A stretch of DNA of 64,000 nt from contig NZ_AKJT01000037.1 of NCBI RefSeq assembly GCF_000282195.1, positions 1 to 64,000 on the forward strand, read 5' to 3'. Made by a program: the position numbers and the translations under genes. Position 1 is the stretch's first letter. Every line of letters begins with the position of its first letter. Under the pieces are notes generated by a model. The model saw only the letters and a list, made by a program, of their open reading frames with translations. It was not told where the DNA came from and did not search any database. Shown one piece after another: positions 27,253 to 38,200 of the stretch. Source of the DNA: Pseudomonas sp. GM18 (GTDB lineage Bacteria > Pseudomonadota > Gammaproteobacteria > Pseudomonadales > Pseudomonadaceae).

Positions 27253-28754
27253 CAGTCGATCACCCGTCCTTTCAGTGCGAAGAGGCCTTGCGGACGTTTC
27301 TGGATGAACAGAATGATCAGCGCGAGGATCAGGATCTTGCCCAGCACCGCACCGATCTGCGGTTCGAGAATCTTGTTGGCGATGCCTAGGCCGAACGCGG
27401 CCAGCACGCTACCGGCCAGCTGACCGACACCGCCGAGCACCACCACCAGGAATGAGTCGATGATGTAGCTCTGGCCGAGGTCCGGGCCGACGTTGCCGAT
27501 CTGGCTGAGCGCCACGCCACCGAGGCCGGCGATGCCCGAGCCTAAGCCGAAGGCGAGCATGTCCACTCGCCCGGTGGGCACGCCGCAGCAGGCGGCCATG
27601 TTGCGGTTCTGGGTGACGGCACGCACGTTCAAGCCAAGGCGCGTCTTGTTCAACAGCAGCCAGGTCAGCACCACCACAAACAAGGCGAAGGCGATGATCA
27701 CGATGCGGTTGTACGGCAGCACAAGATTGGGCAGCACCTGAATCCCGCCCGACAACCACGCCGGGTTGGCCACTTCGACGTTCTGCGCGCCGAACACCAG
27801 CCGCACCAATTGGATCAGCATCAGGCTGATGCCCCACGTCGCGAGCAGGGTTTCCAGCGGGCGGCCGTAGAGGTGACGAATCACCGTGCGCTCCAGCGCC
27901 ATGCCGATGGCGGCGGTAACGAAAAACGCCACCGGCAGTGCAATCAGCGGATAGAACTCGATGGCTTGCGGGGCGAAGCGCTGGAACATCAGCTGCACCA
28001 CGTACGTCGAGTAAGCGCCAAGCATCAGCATCTCGCCGTGGGCCATGTTGATCACGCCGAGCAGACCGAAGGTGATCGCCAATCCGAGGGCCGCCAACAG
28101 CAGAATCGAGCCGAGGGACATGCCACTGAAAGCCTGGCCGAGCACTTCGCCGATCAGCAGTTTGCGTTTGACCTGGGCCAGGCTGGTTTCGGCGGCGGTG
28201 CGCACACTGGCGTCGGCTTCAACGCCGGGTTCGAGCAAGCCTTCGAGGCGGGTGCGGGCCAGCGGGTCGCCGGTTTCGCCGAGCAAACGCACGGCGGCGA
28301 GGCGCACGGTCGGGTCGCTGTCGACCAGTTGCAGATTGGCCAACGCCAGGCTCAGGGCGGCGTGAACGCTTTTGTCTTGTTCGCTGGCCAACTGCTGGTC
28401 GAGGAATTTCAGTTGTGCCGGTTTGGCGCTTTTCTGCAATTGCTGCGCGGCCGCCAGACGGATTTTGGCGTCGGCGGCGAGCAATTGGTGGCTGGCCAAA
28501 GCGGTGTCGATCAGACCCCGCAGGCGATTGTTCAGGCGCAGGGTTTTCGGTTGGCCATCGATGGTCAGTTCGCCTTGTTGCAGGGCGTTGATCAGTTCGA
28601 TACGGGCCGGATCGGGCTGCGCGGCCCAGGTTTCCAGAAGCTTGGCTTGCTGCACGGGATTGGCCGCGACGAAGTCTTCGGCGTCGCCGGCGTGGGTGGC
28701 CATCGGTAATAACAACACGATGGCGAGGATGAAACGGTAAAGGGCGGTGGGCAT
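27252..28754 (-). CDS. urtB: Urea ABC transporter permease UrtB
   Basis: A 500-residue LivH-like permease. As in other UrtB proteins it has an export signal (residues 1-22, ending THA) and an alpha-helical, HEAT-like periplasmic region of about 180 residues, then a membrane domain with GLLGVINMAHGEMLMLGAYSTY and a C-terminal KRPQGLFALKGR. I use the ATG at 28,754 (MPTALYRF). The longer open frame upstream reads through a palindromic repeat and is not coding. Confidence 0.93.
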   Translation of the reverse strand: MPTALYRFILAIVLLLPMATHAGDAEDFVAANPVQQAKLLETWAAQPDPARIELINALQQGELTIDGQPKTLRLNNRLRGLIDTALASHQLLAADAKIRLAAAQQLQKSAKPAQLKFLDQQLASEQDKSVHAALSLALANLQLVDSDPTVRLAAVRLLGETGDPLARTRLEGLLEPGVEADASVRTAAETSLAQVKRKLLIGEVLGQAFSGMSLGSILLLAALGLAITFGLLGVINMAHGEMLMLGAYSTYVVQLMFQRFAPQAIEFYPLIALPVAFFVTAAIGMALERTVIRHLYGRPLETLLATWGISLMLIQLVRLVFGAQNVEVANPAWLSGGIQVLPNLVLPYNRIVIIAFALFVVVLTWLLLNKTRLGLNVRAVTQNRNMAACCGVPTGRVDMLAFGLGSGIAGLGGVALSQIGNVGPDLGQSYIIDSFLVVVLGGVGQLAGSVLAAFGLGIANKILEPQIGAVLGKILILALIILFIQKRPQGLFALKGRVID

Positions 28755-28771
28755 AGCAGGTGTCCTGTGTT

Positions 28772-28878
28772 GATCGTTCCCACGCGCAGCAAAGGAATGC
28801 AGCCAGGGACGCTCCGCGTCCCCAAGGCGGACGCAGAGCGTCCGTCGAGGCATTCCCACGCAGAGCATGGGAACGATC
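28772..28878. repeat. Long palindromic element between urtA and urtB
   Basis: A 107-bp element with outer ends GATCGTTCCCACG and GGGAACGATC, and inner hairpins GGGACGCTCCGCGTCCC and GGACGCAGAGCGTCC. The reverse complement of 41,307-41,413 aligns with it over its whole length with few differences. It occupies the gap between urtA and urtB, where it may set the ratio of abundant binding protein to membrane components. Confidence 0.75.
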
Positions 28879-28895
28879 AGGCTGTGCGGGGTGAC

Positions 28896-30161
28896 TCAGT
28901 TGCTCTTCACCGCATACTCCGGCTTCTTGTCGTTACCCGGGATGAACGGGCTCCACGGTTGGGCGCGGATCGGCCCTTCGGTCTGCCACACCACGTTGAA
29001 CTGACCGTCGGCCTGAATCTCGCCGATCATCACTGGCTTGTGCAGGTGATGGTTGGTCTTGTCCATGGTCAGGGTGTAGCCGGACGGTGCGGCGAAAGTC
29101 TGGCCGGCCAGGGCTTCGCGGACTTTGTCGACGTCGGTGGACTTGGCTTTCTCGGCGGCTTGCGCCCACATGTGGATGCCGACGTAAGTGGCTTCCATCG
29201 GGTCGTTGGTCACCGCTTTGTCGGCGCCCGGCAGGTTGTGTTTCTTGGCGTAGGCTTTCCAGTCATCGACGAACTTCTTGTTCACCGGGTTTTCCACCGA
29301 CTCAAAGTAGTTCCACGCCGCGAGGTTGCCCACCAGCGGCTTGGTGTCGATGCCGCGCAGTTCTTCTTCACCCACGGAGAACGCCACGACCGGCACGTCG
29401 GTGGCTTTCAGGCCCTGGTTGGCCAGCTCTTTGTAGAACGGCACGTTGGAGTCGCCGTTGACGGTGGAGATGACTGCGGTCTTGCCACCGGCAGAGAATT
29501 TTTTGATGCTGGCCACGATGGTTTGATAGTCGCTGTGGCCGAACGGGGTGTAGACCTCTTCGATGTCCTTGTCCGCCACACCTTTGGAGTGCAGGAACGA
29601 GCGCAGGATCTTGTTGGTGGTGCGTGGGTAAACGTAGTCGGTGCCGAGCAGGAAGTAGCGTTTGGCGCTGCCGCCTTCTTCGCTCATCAGGTACTCCACC
29701 GCCGGGATCGCCTGCTGGTTCGGCGCCGCGCCGGTGTAGAAAACGTTCGGCGACATCTCTTCGCCTTCGTATTGCACCGGGTAGAACAGCAAGCCGTTGA
29801 GCTCTTCGAACACCGGCAACACTGATTTACGCGACACCGAGGTCCAGCAACCGAACACCACTGCCACCTTGTCCTGGGTCAGCAACTGCCGGCCCTTTTC
29901 GGCGAACAGCGGCCAGTTCGATGCCGGGTCCACGACGACAGGTTCGAGCATCTTGCCGTTCACGCCGCCCTTGGCGTTGATTTCGTCGATGGTCATCAAC
30001 GCCATGTCTTTGAGCGAGGTTTCGGAGATCGCCATGGTGCCGGACAACGAATGCAGAATACCGACCTTGATGGTCTCGGCTGCCTGGACAGTCCAGGTCA
30101 TGCCCATCGCGGCAATGCTTGCCGTGAGTGTGAAAGCCTTGATCAAACTGCGACGCTTCAT
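28896..30161 (-). CDS. urtA: Urea ABC transporter substrate-binding protein UrtA
   Basis: A 421-residue periplasmic binding protein, the first gene of the urea block. The N-terminus KRRSLIKAF followed by a hydrophobic stretch ending in VQAA resembles a twin-arginine-type signal. KVGILHSLSGTMAISETSL opens the mature type I binding fold; GCWTSVSRKSVLPVFEE and LFYPVQYEGEE are UrtA hallmarks that separate it from leucine-binding proteins. The ATG at 30,161 is the start; longer frames upstream are not coding. The promoter should lie in the 292-bp gap shared with the DUF4329-array gene; I did not identify a nitrogen-control (RpoN) site with confidence. Confidence 0.95.
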   Translation of the reverse strand: MKRRSLIKAFTLTASIAAMGMTWTVQAAETIKVGILHSLSGTMAISETSLKDMALMTIDEINAKGGVNGKMLEPVVVDPASNWPLFAEKGRQLLTQDKVAVVFGCWTSVSRKSVLPVFEELNGLLFYPVQYEGEEMSPNVFYTGAAPNQQAIPAVEYLMSEEGGSAKRYFLLGTDYVYPRTTNKILRSFLHSKGVADKDIEEVYTPFGHSDYQTIVASIKKFSAGGKTAVISTVNGDSNVPFYKELANQGLKATDVPVVAFSVGEEELRGIDTKPLVGNLAAWNYFESVENPVNKKFVDDWKAYAKKHNLPGADKAVTNDPMEATYVGIHMWAQAAEKAKSTDVDKVREALAGQTFAAPSGYTLTMDKTNHHLHKPVMIGEIQADGQFNVVWQTEGPIRAQPWSPFIPGNDKKPEYAVKSN

Positions 30162-30453
30162 TGTGCGATCTCCATGAACGTTAAAGTTTTTTATGGTTGG
30201 CAGATGCGGACGACTGAAGGGTCTGTAGCAAGGGCTGTGCCTGGACGGCAAAGGCAGGGAAACATCGTAATAGAGCCATCGGTGAACCCGGTGGCGCACC
30301 AGACTGGGGCTTGATGCAGGCGTGGGTGCATCGGCGTGCGCAGCATTGGTGCCTGCAGCGTCAACAGCCGAAACCCTGCGGGCGATAAATATGTACCACC
30401 TGCGGCGCTCCGGGATCCTGATCATGATCCCTTCTCAATCAAGTGAGCAGCGC

Positions 30454-33400
30454 ATGGACAGCACCTCTATCAGCACACCTTCAATACCTCGAGAGACGGC
30501 CAGATTTCCTGCCCTGGGACCGACATTCATCAGTGCCGATGATGCGGCTTATTGGGTACACCGGCAGATCGGCGCGCGCCGTGACAAAGCCTACGGCGGC
30601 GTGATCGTGCAGCGTGGCGACGGAAAGTTTCAGCCCACATTGCCGGTGGCGGGAAGGATGGGGCATTTCGATTTCGACTTCCTGATGTCTACCGGCAACC
30701 CCTACGAGCTGTTTGCCCCCCCGGGATACAGCGGCGCGGCCTATTACCTGACTCATTCGGCCAGCCACGCCGAGGTCCTGCGTGCTCATCCCCGCTGGAC
30801 GACGGAACAGGTCAAGTTGAACCTCGGTTTTTTTTCGAGAGGACACATCCTGAGCCACATGCAGGACCCGGGCGCCTATGGCCAGCGCCACTATCTGTCG
30901 GGGCCGGATGGCTCGTTGATCAAGTACGAGTCGACTCAACCGGCTGAGGAGAAAAAACTCTTTGAGCAGGGGTTCAAGTCGTTCGGGCCATTCACCGACG
31001 TCGAACTTTTGATTCAGAAGGTGGCCACGACCGGCACGCTGAGCGTACTGGTGCCCAATGATCAGTGGGGCGGTGTACGGGGAAACGTGTCGGCGAGCTG
31101 GACCCTCGGTACTGCTGCGGTGCGAGATCCGAGCCCGGTACAGCCGTTTTTTGGCTCGGTGTGCGATCAAGTGGACAAGGCCATCGAAGCTGTAGCTGTA
31201 GCTGTAGCTGTAGCAGTGACCATCACCCCAACCTCCGGCAGCCTTTATCTGGGTTTCGTGCTGACCTCTGCCGGCAGTTCGGAGTGCATGGCAACCTATC
31301 CGGTTCTCTCTAGTCAGCCGGCGGCCGAACTGTACAAAACCTTTCCGATGAGCGCCGATCGAAAGCTGCAGTGTCTGCTCGACTTCGACCTCAACGGCGT
31401 CTATTTCATGTCGCACAGCGATGGGGCGCAGAGTGCCAGTGAGCCTTGGCTTTATGAGCGGTTTTTTTCACCGGACGAGTTGGCGGCAGGCCTCGAGTTT
31501 TCGCTTGGGGATGTTTACCGGCAGGAGTACCCGGATTATCTGAGGGTATACGCCCGGACCCGCGACGGTGCGGTGTTGCAGTATCGCCCCTCGGGGCACC
31601 TGCATGAAGTTCCGTTGGAGGACAGCGCGGATCTCAACATTCGATTGAAGGCGGGCACGCTCAAGCCTGGGGATTACGTCAAACAGGTGGCGGCCGCCGG
31701 CGAACTGACGGTGCTGAAGGACAGCGCGTTGTGGGATGTTGTCGGGAACGTTGGCACCGACTGGCAACCCTACGCCCGGTCGAGGCGTTTGAGTCCCGCT
31801 TTTCTCATGGCGGACGATGCCGCACGTTTTGCGCATGAGTACATCGGCAGCCGACGTGAGCAAGGTTTCGTCGGGATGATTTTGCAGGATCGAAACAACC
31901 GGTTCGTCGCCACCGAGCCGGTTACGGGCGCACAACCACGGTTTGCCCTGGACTGGCTCTGCCCTCTCGACGCTACCGGCGCACCGATTGTGCTGCTCGA
32001 GGGGTATTCGTTTTATGGCCTGTACGCCTCGCGCTGGCAAGCCGACTCAAACTCCGTTGAACGTGCCGACGAACAAGAGCAATTGACGCAGGCGCAAATG
32101 TTCACCACTGAAGACATTCGCTCGATGCTCGCCAAGAGCGCGCACGTTGTCGACTTTTACCTCTCGGGTTCGCCAGACAGCCTGCTGGTTTACAGTACCG
32201 ACTTATCGAAAGTGGCCGCCCGCAACAAGGTGCAAGAGCGAGTTGCCTTACTCGCCGATGGCTCGACCCTGATCGACCGGGAGCTGAAGGCCGGCACACT
32301 GGCGCCCGATGCCGTTGTCGACGAACTGGCCGGGACCGGCCGATTGCGTGTGGTAGCGGGCAATGATGTGTGGGGGCCGCGAGGAACGGTACTGGGTAAT
32401 GAGTCAATTCGCGCAGGCGTTTCCCCTCCGTTGCTCGGGGCGATTTTTGCCAGCGCCGAAGAAGCCGTGCTGAACGCCCGCCATCGAGCCAGGCTCGACT
32501 ACCGCACGGCTGCGGCAGGTTGGGGGTTCATTCTTAAGCACAAGGACCGCGACGAGTATGTGGCGACTGAAACGTTGCCTGTCATACGCCTGGGTGCATT
32601 GAATCAGGCGAGCGACTTTGGCGCGCCCGTGTTGATCGACGAGTTTCGCACCCTCGCGATTTACTACTCGGCAAGCTGGATTCCTGACGGGTTATCGACA
32701 GCGGACGCCTGGTTTGCCCGACATTTTGCATCCTTGACCGATCTGGCGGCGGCCATCTATGACGACGAGGGCACACAACGACTTGCGCATTTTCAAGACC
32801 TGAGCGTTTTTGTCGCGACCCTGGATGGGGCCTTGTTGCGGTACCAATTCTCGGCCACCTCAACCCAGTTCGACGCTAAAGGTTTGCAGCAACTGAGGTC
32901 GCTGTTGGTCAATGGCACACCACCCTATGCCGACGTCATTCAACTGATCGCCAAAGCCGCAGAGCTGAAGGTGCTGCGCACCAGCGAGTTGTGGGACGAG
33001 ACGGGCATTGTCGGTGCGGATTGGAAGCCCTACGCGCAGATCCAGCGGCGAGCGCTCAGCCCGGTCTTTGTGTCGCAGGATGACGCAGTGCGCTATGTGC
33101 TGACGCAGTTGGGCTCGCGGCGTGAGCGGATCTACGGCGGCCTGGTGCTGCGTCGGCTCGATGGCTTGTTTGTCGCGACGTTACCGGTGGTCGTCGAGGT
33201 CGAGAATTTCCCCGCCAGCTGGATTCGTCTGGACGAATTGACCGAACAGGGGTTGTTTCTGGCTGGAAGCACAGTCGTCGCCCGCTACCATTCGCGAATG
33301 CAGGTCGAACCGGTTTTCGCGCTGTCGAACCGCGAACGGGACGTGTACCTCGCTATGTTTTCCACCGATTTCATGTCGGCAATCCTGAGCGGCTCCGCGC

Positions 33401-35001
33401 TTTCGCCGTCTCTATCACCCGGCAGGGAATATTTGCTGGGACTGGATGGCAGCCTGATCAGCTACACCCTCAGCGCCAGTGCTGCCGAAAAGCAACTCGC
33501 GCGGTCATTGGCGTCACCCAGTCAATTGCAGCGCAGGCACACCCCGATAGAACTGCAAATGCGCAATGGCACGCTAACCCCGAGTGAGTACGTCAATCAG
33601 GTTGCAAGAGCCGGCAGGTTGCAAGTGATCAAGGGTAGTCGACTGTGGGGCAAGGTCAGACAGTTGTCAGCATGGAGCGCTTATTCCGGGGGAGCCCCAT
33701 CGCAAGTGCATCGGTCGGCCATAGCTGATCCGGCGCTCAGTCCGGTCTTCACGCAATTGGACGACGCCGTAAGGCATGTCCACCGAGCGGTGGGCGCTCG
33801 AACCGGATTGCTGTTCGGGTTCGTACTCAAGTCGCTGAAAGCCGAGCGGTATATGACGACGATGCCGATTGACGGGCGGCGAGGAAGTCTCGCCATCGAG
33901 AAGGTATTCCCCGATGGGCTGTTGCCCCTGGGATACAGCGTTGAGGGAATCTATCTGTGTCCGTCGACCGGGGCGGGGCAACTGCCGCACGAGCTGAATC
34001 AGAGTTTCATCGCGCCTCGGGATCTGATGTACGGGCTGGACGCTGTCCGAGTGCGCACGGGGGCAGTGACGACTTTTCTCAACGTTTTCGTGTCCTGTGC
34101 CGATGGCGCCTTGTTGCGATACAAACCCAAGGCCAGCGCACGGGAGTGGACCCAATTACAAGCCGCGGTCGCCTACGAGAAAGTACTGCAATCAGGGCAC
34201 GAAACGCTGTTCGAGTATCTGCGCAAAGTGATCGCGAACGGTGAGTTGCAGGCAGTGGTGCGCAGCGCATTCTGGTCGCCGTTCAGGGTGGATGCCAAGG
34301 GTGTCAAAACCGGCATCGGGTTGGTGAGATGGGCGCCTGATAATCGGTTTGCTCTCGGGCCGGTATTTGCCCATGCCGATGATGCTGCTCGCTCGGCTCA
34401 AAGACTGATTGGCGGATACGTCGGCCAGCAGTATCTGGGTGGTGTTTTGATGCACGAGGCGACGGCTTCGTTCGTTGCCGTCGAGCCGCTTGAAGACGGC
34501 ATCGACAGTTTCGCTGCCAGCGCGCTGTTTTACTCAGGGTCGGGCGGGCCGATTGCCCCGGTTACCGTACCCGGGTTTCCGCCCTTGCCATTACCGGTAT
34601 TTCCTCCTTACTACAAATGGATCGCGGTTCATCAGTTCTACAAACGCTTCAATCTGTTCGTGAAGGACCCCGCTGCGACGGATCGATTGCTGTTGGATAA
34701 CCTGGCCCTGGCGGACCTGTGGTTCAGCAGGGACGTGGTGAAAAAGAGCGGGGTCTCCGGCGGCTGTTGCTATTTCACCGGGCGAGGCGGGGCGCTGTTC
34801 AAATTCACCCCCAGTTTCTCGCCTCAGGAAACGGAGTTTTTCAGCGAGGAAGCAAAGGACGGAGTCGCTGCATACCTCGCCAGCGTCGGCAGGCTTGAAG
34901 TATTGGATACCGATGGATATTGGCTCCGTCGCGGGCGTCTGAATTCGAACTGGACGCCGGCTGTACAATCGGAGGCGAAGCCGGGCCGTGATGAACTGTA
35001 G
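30454..35001 (+). CDS. Giant protein of seven DUF4329-like modules, C-terminal RDEL
   Basis: A 1515-residue protein without signal peptide or membrane segment. It is a tandem array of about seven modules of 207-226 residues, whose openings lie near 30,514, 31,138, 31,792, 32,435, 33,058, 33,736 and 34,358. Each begins like LSPVFVSQDDAVRYV, then has YGGLVL...GLFVAT.PV, a Y.S or Y-H-S core, a YLSGPDGSLIKY-like strand, and ends with a helix-plus-strand tail such as AGELTVLKDSALWDVVG. The opening resembles DUF4329, a JAB/MPN-like domain of toxin systems, but the histidine motif is mostly lost. The last four residues are RDEL. The start is uncertain: an ATG at 30,424 is also in frame. Function unknown; I infer a secreted host-directed protein. 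Confidence 0.7.
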   Translation: MDSTSISTPSIPRETARFPALGPTFISADDAAYWVHRQIGARRDKAYGGVIVQRGDGKFQPTLPVAGRMGHFDFDFLMSTGNPYELFAPPGYSGAAYYLTHSASHAEVLRAHPRWTTEQVKLNLGFFSRGHILSHMQDPGAYGQRHYLSGPDGSLIKYESTQPAEEKKLFEQGFKSFGPFTDVELLIQKVATTGTLSVLVPNDQWGGVRGNVSASWTLGTAAVRDPSPVQPFFGSVCDQVDKAIEAVAVAVAVAVTITPTSGSLYLGFVLTSAGSSECMATYPVLSSQPAAELYKTFPMSADRKLQCLLDFDLNGVYFMSHSDGAQSASEPWLYERFFSPDELAAGLEFSLGDVYRQEYPDYLRVYARTRDGAVLQYRPSGHLHEVPLEDSADLNIRLKAGTLKPGDYVKQVAAAGELTVLKDSALWDVVGNVGTDWQPYARSRRLSPAFLMADDAARFAHEYIGSRREQGFVGMILQDRNNRFVATEPVTGAQPRFALDWLCPLDATGAPIVLLEGYSFYGLYASRWQADSNSVERADEQEQLTQAQMFTTEDIRSMLAKSAHVVDFYLSGSPDSLLVYSTDLSKVAARNKVQERVALLADGSTLIDRELKAGTLAPDAVVDELAGTGRLRVVAGNDVWGPRGTVLGNESIRAGVSPPLLGAIFASAEEAVLNARHRARLDYRTAAAGWGFILKHKDRDEYVATETLPVIRLGALNQASDFGAPVLIDEFRTLAIYYSASWIPDGLSTADAWFARHFASLTDLAAAIYDDEGTQRLAHFQDLSVFVATLDGALLRYQFSATSTQFDAKGLQQLRSLLVNGTPPYADVIQLIAKAAELKVLRTSELWDETGIVGADWKPYAQIQRRALSPVFVSQDDAVRYVLTQLGSRRERIYGGLVLRRLDGLFVATLPVVVEVENFPASWIRLDELTEQGLFLAGSTVVARYHSRMQVEPVFALSNRERDVYLAMFSTDFMSAILSGSALSPSLSPGREYLLGLDGSLISYTLSASAAEKQLARSLASPSQLQRRHTPIELQMRNGTLTPSEYVNQVARAGRLQVIKGSRLWGKVRQLSAWSAYSGGAPSQVHRSAIADPALSPVFTQLDDAVRHVHRAVGARTGLLFGFVLKSLKAERYMTTMPIDGRRGSLAIEKVFPDGLLPLGYSVEGIYLCPSTGAGQLPHELNQSFIAPRDLMYGLDAVRVRTGAVTTFLNVFVSCADGALLRYKPKASAREWTQLQAAVAYEKVLQSGHETLFEYLRKVIANGELQAVVRSAFWSPFRVDAKGVKTGIGLVRWAPDNRFALGPVFAHADDAARSAQRLIGGYVGQQYLGGVLMHEATASFVAVEPLEDGIDSFAASALFYSGSGGPIAPVTVPGFPPLPLPVFPPYYKWIAVHQFYKRFNLFVKDPAATDRLLLDNLALADLWFSRDVVKKSGVSGGCCYFTGRGGALFKFTPSFSPQETEFFSEEAKDGVAAYLASVGRLEVLDTDGYWLRRGRLNSNWTPAVQSEAKPGRDEL
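31189..31212 (+). repeat. GCTGTA hexanucleotide microsatellite
   Basis: Four perfect GCTGTA units in a row, followed by a degenerate GCAGTG, encode an Ala-Val run inside the second module of the array protein. Slippage would add or remove two residues without shifting the frame. Confidence 0.85.
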
Positions 35002-35068
35002 AGCGCCGCTTACATTGAACTGAGTGCCTGATGAGCCGTGCCCACGCGAACGCAATCAGTCAGGGAAG

Positions 35069-35120
35069 TGAAGTGCGCCCCAGAAGTTGGATACCAATCC
35101 AACCTTTGGGGCGCACTTCA
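35069..35120. mobile_element. IS3-type terminal-inverted-repeat remnant (52 bp)
   Basis: Two 24-bp arms, TGAAGTGCGCCCCAGAAGTTGG... and its near-perfect mirror (22 of 24 positions match), face each other across ACCA. The element begins TG and ends CA and is flanked by the 3-bp direct repeat AAG (35,066-35,068 and 35,121-35,123). IS3-family elements have such TG...CA ends with a GCGCCCC-AAGTTGG core and make 3-4-bp duplications. It looks like an insertion sequence reduced to its two ends, or a minimal MITE. It lies between the two array genes and could also act as a transcript hairpin. Confidence 0.6.
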
Positions 35121-35204
35121 AAGAGGAATAACTATGTACCGCCATGGGCGTATTTCTCAGTGCCACAGTGGGTGCTCAATGATCACTAGTGGAGTACCCC
35201 CATC

Positions 35205-38200
35205 ATGGATGACCAACCACAAGGGCACGAATGGATAATCGCTCTATCAAGACCAAATATATTGGGTCGGAGCTTTCTTTCGGCGGACGACGCTGCCTGT
35301 TATGCCCACGAACGAGTAGGCCGTCGTCGTAATCGCGGATACTACGGCTATATATTTAAGCGAAATGATCAACGGTACGTGGTTACTGAACCTGCCGAAA
35401 AACCGTACGATTCGCCTTTCCTGCTGTCCTTCGACAATCATGTATTGCACAGTCTGTTTTACTCTCACCCCGCACTTTCGACACTCGATGCGGTCAAGGT
35501 CGCGGAGCTGAAATGGTCCATCGACGATGCGACGACGAGCCTGCTGATGTTCAATGCCGAAGAGCTGCGCAAATCTTTCGGAACCGGAGGGACGGGTTAT
35601 CTATCGGGGGCCGAAGACAGTTTGATCCGATTCACCCCCGACAGCAGCCCGCGCTCGTCGGCACTGCTCAAACAGTTGGGAACCACCCAATCGCCCGGCA
35701 AGCTTGCCCTCGACCTGGAAAAAGGAGTGGTCAAACCGGAACAACTCGTGAACGAGGCGACGGTCGCCGGCGATTTGCAGGTCATTATCAGCAACGGTCG
35801 CTGGCGACCTCGGGGAAAAGTCACGGAGCACTTCGTTCCTGGCCCTTGGGAGCGGAATGTACCGGAGAGGGTGTCGTTGGGTGCGGTTTTCCAGTCAGCT
35901 GACGCAGCGGCGCTCGATCGTTATGCCCGAAACACCGTACAACGTGATGAAGGACAGACCTGGTTCGGGTTGATTCTCAAGCACAAGGACAAAGAAGAGT
36001 ATGTCGCTAGCGAACTGGTCCCCGTCAGTTTTCCAAGAGACAGGCTTTTCCTGGAACGTAGTTTTTTCCGACGCTCCCCAAAGTCCGGGGAATATGACTA
36101 TCCCGAGTCACTCATCCCTCACTCCTATTTCTATTCGCGCCTGCGGGTCAAGCATGAGCGGGATGCCCCCCGACGCTGGTTGGCCGAGCATTTCATTGTT
36201 CCGAAAGATCTATGGGTCGTGGTCTACAACGCAAAAAAACGCCCGGTCATCGGGGCGAGAGTTCCGGCGTCTCTCTACATGTCGACTCCGGACGGCGCAC
36301 TGCTGAAGTATGTACCCCGCCCGGACACCCAGCTGTTCGACAACGACGTCCCGAACATGGGGTTGGAGGCCATTCAAAACAATCTGGCCAAGGGGCAGTT
36401 GAGCGCAACCGATTTTGTCGTGACGGTCGCCAGAAACGATTCATTGCAGGTGTTGCGCACCAGTGTGTGCTGGGACAGGAAAGGGCTGGTTGGCATTCAT
36501 TGGGCGCCGAGCCAGAACCTGCAGCGTCGTTCGCTCGGCCCGGTGTTCCTGACGGCTGATGACGCCGCCGTGCATGCGCGCTCGCAAGTGCCTGCCGGTA
36601 CGGCAAGAGTATTCGGTGGCCAGATTCTCCTGCGCTCTGATGGAAGGTACGTGGCCACTGATCCTGTCGATATTCCCCAGGAAGACTTTGATATCAAGTG
36701 GGTCTTTGCGGATGCAGCAGTCGAGCTCGGCCAGTTTCCTACAGACTGCACAATCGTTGCGCGTTATCGCTCAAGGGTGCTACGCGCATTACCCATCTTG
36801 TTATCGGACGTCGACAACGAGCTCTATCGCAACATGCTCTCTGTCGATTCTGTTTACACCGCATTCATGCGCAGAGCGCGGGCGTTCGATGAATACCTGT
36901 TTGCACCCGACGGAGCGATCATCCGTTACCGGATCGGCACTTGGGAGCGTATCCGCGCGGATCTGGGCATTGCGATAAGCATGTTGGGGAAACCGGCTCG
37001 TGATCTGGATGCCACCTGGATCAAGGAACAGATCCATGCCGGTACTTTGACGCCGACCGCGTGGGTTAAAAAGCTGGTCAATTCCGGATACCTGAAAGTG
37101 GTTGCAGGAAGCCGCCTATGGGGCCCGGCTCGTGACGTCACGGAGTTTGAGCCCTATCAGACGACCCCCCACACGACGGGTTACCCAAGGGCTTTGACGG
37201 AACCGGCTTACAGTGCGATCTGCGTCCAGGAGCAGGATGCCGCACGCCTGGCACATGAACAGGCAGGCAGTCGCTCATTACTCGGCTTCGGATTTATCCT
37301 GCGCAACGCTCGCGACGGTTCTTTCCTCGCGACGTTGCCCGTGAGTGTGCGCAACTCACGGTTGGCGTATGACCGTGTTTTTCCCGGAGTATTGCCTTAC
37401 CGCTACGTGGACAGTGGGCTCATCATGTGTGCAGCCGCTACGCCGCCGGGGCTGTCGGACGATGACTATCGGCACTTCTTTTCACCCTTGGATGTGAGCC
37501 TGGCGCGTGACAGCGTCCGTACACCCCAAGGATACAGGCCGATTTATTTTTCCTGTGGCGACGGCGCCCTGCTGCGTCTTGAACTCGCCCCATTCGATCC
37601 GCGCGTCACGCTCGACAGATTTGGTCAGGTTGAAATCAGGGACAATCCGTTTGCAACCAATGCGCAAGCTCAGCGGGACCAGGACGCTATCAACCGTGGC
37701 ACATTCACGCTGACCAATTACATCAGGCGTATGGCGGCGGCGGGAAAACTGGAGGTTCTGCTGACCAGCGCTTACTGGTCACGACCGGGTGAGGTGGGTC
37801 AGGACTGGCTTGCTGGTATGCGGTCTGTGTCCGTCGAAGCAAGGTGGGCCAGCAAGTCCAGGCTGCCGTTTGGGCCCATGTTTCATCATCCCGACGATGC
37901 AGCTCGTTATGCTCAGCTTCGAGCGGCACGATTCAATATAGGCGTGGCGTGTACAAGCGCAATCCTGGCCAAACCCGATACTTACTCATACGTTGGCATG
38001 GAACCCCTCGCTGGCACGGGTCATCCCGATGAAGCCATCAGGCTGATCTTCCGCACGGCAAGCGACGTTTCAGCTGCACCAGGCACTAGATTGCTGCACT
38101 TGCCTGACGGCTGCAAATGGATGGCCAGTCATCAGATTGTTCAATCTGATGACGCTGACAATGCGAACTTCGCTTCTCCCGAGTCGATTCATTCGCACAC

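Noticed and set aside
31189..31218. Phase-variable on/off switch from the hexanucleotide repeat
   Set aside because: The unit is six bases, so slippage keeps the reading frame.
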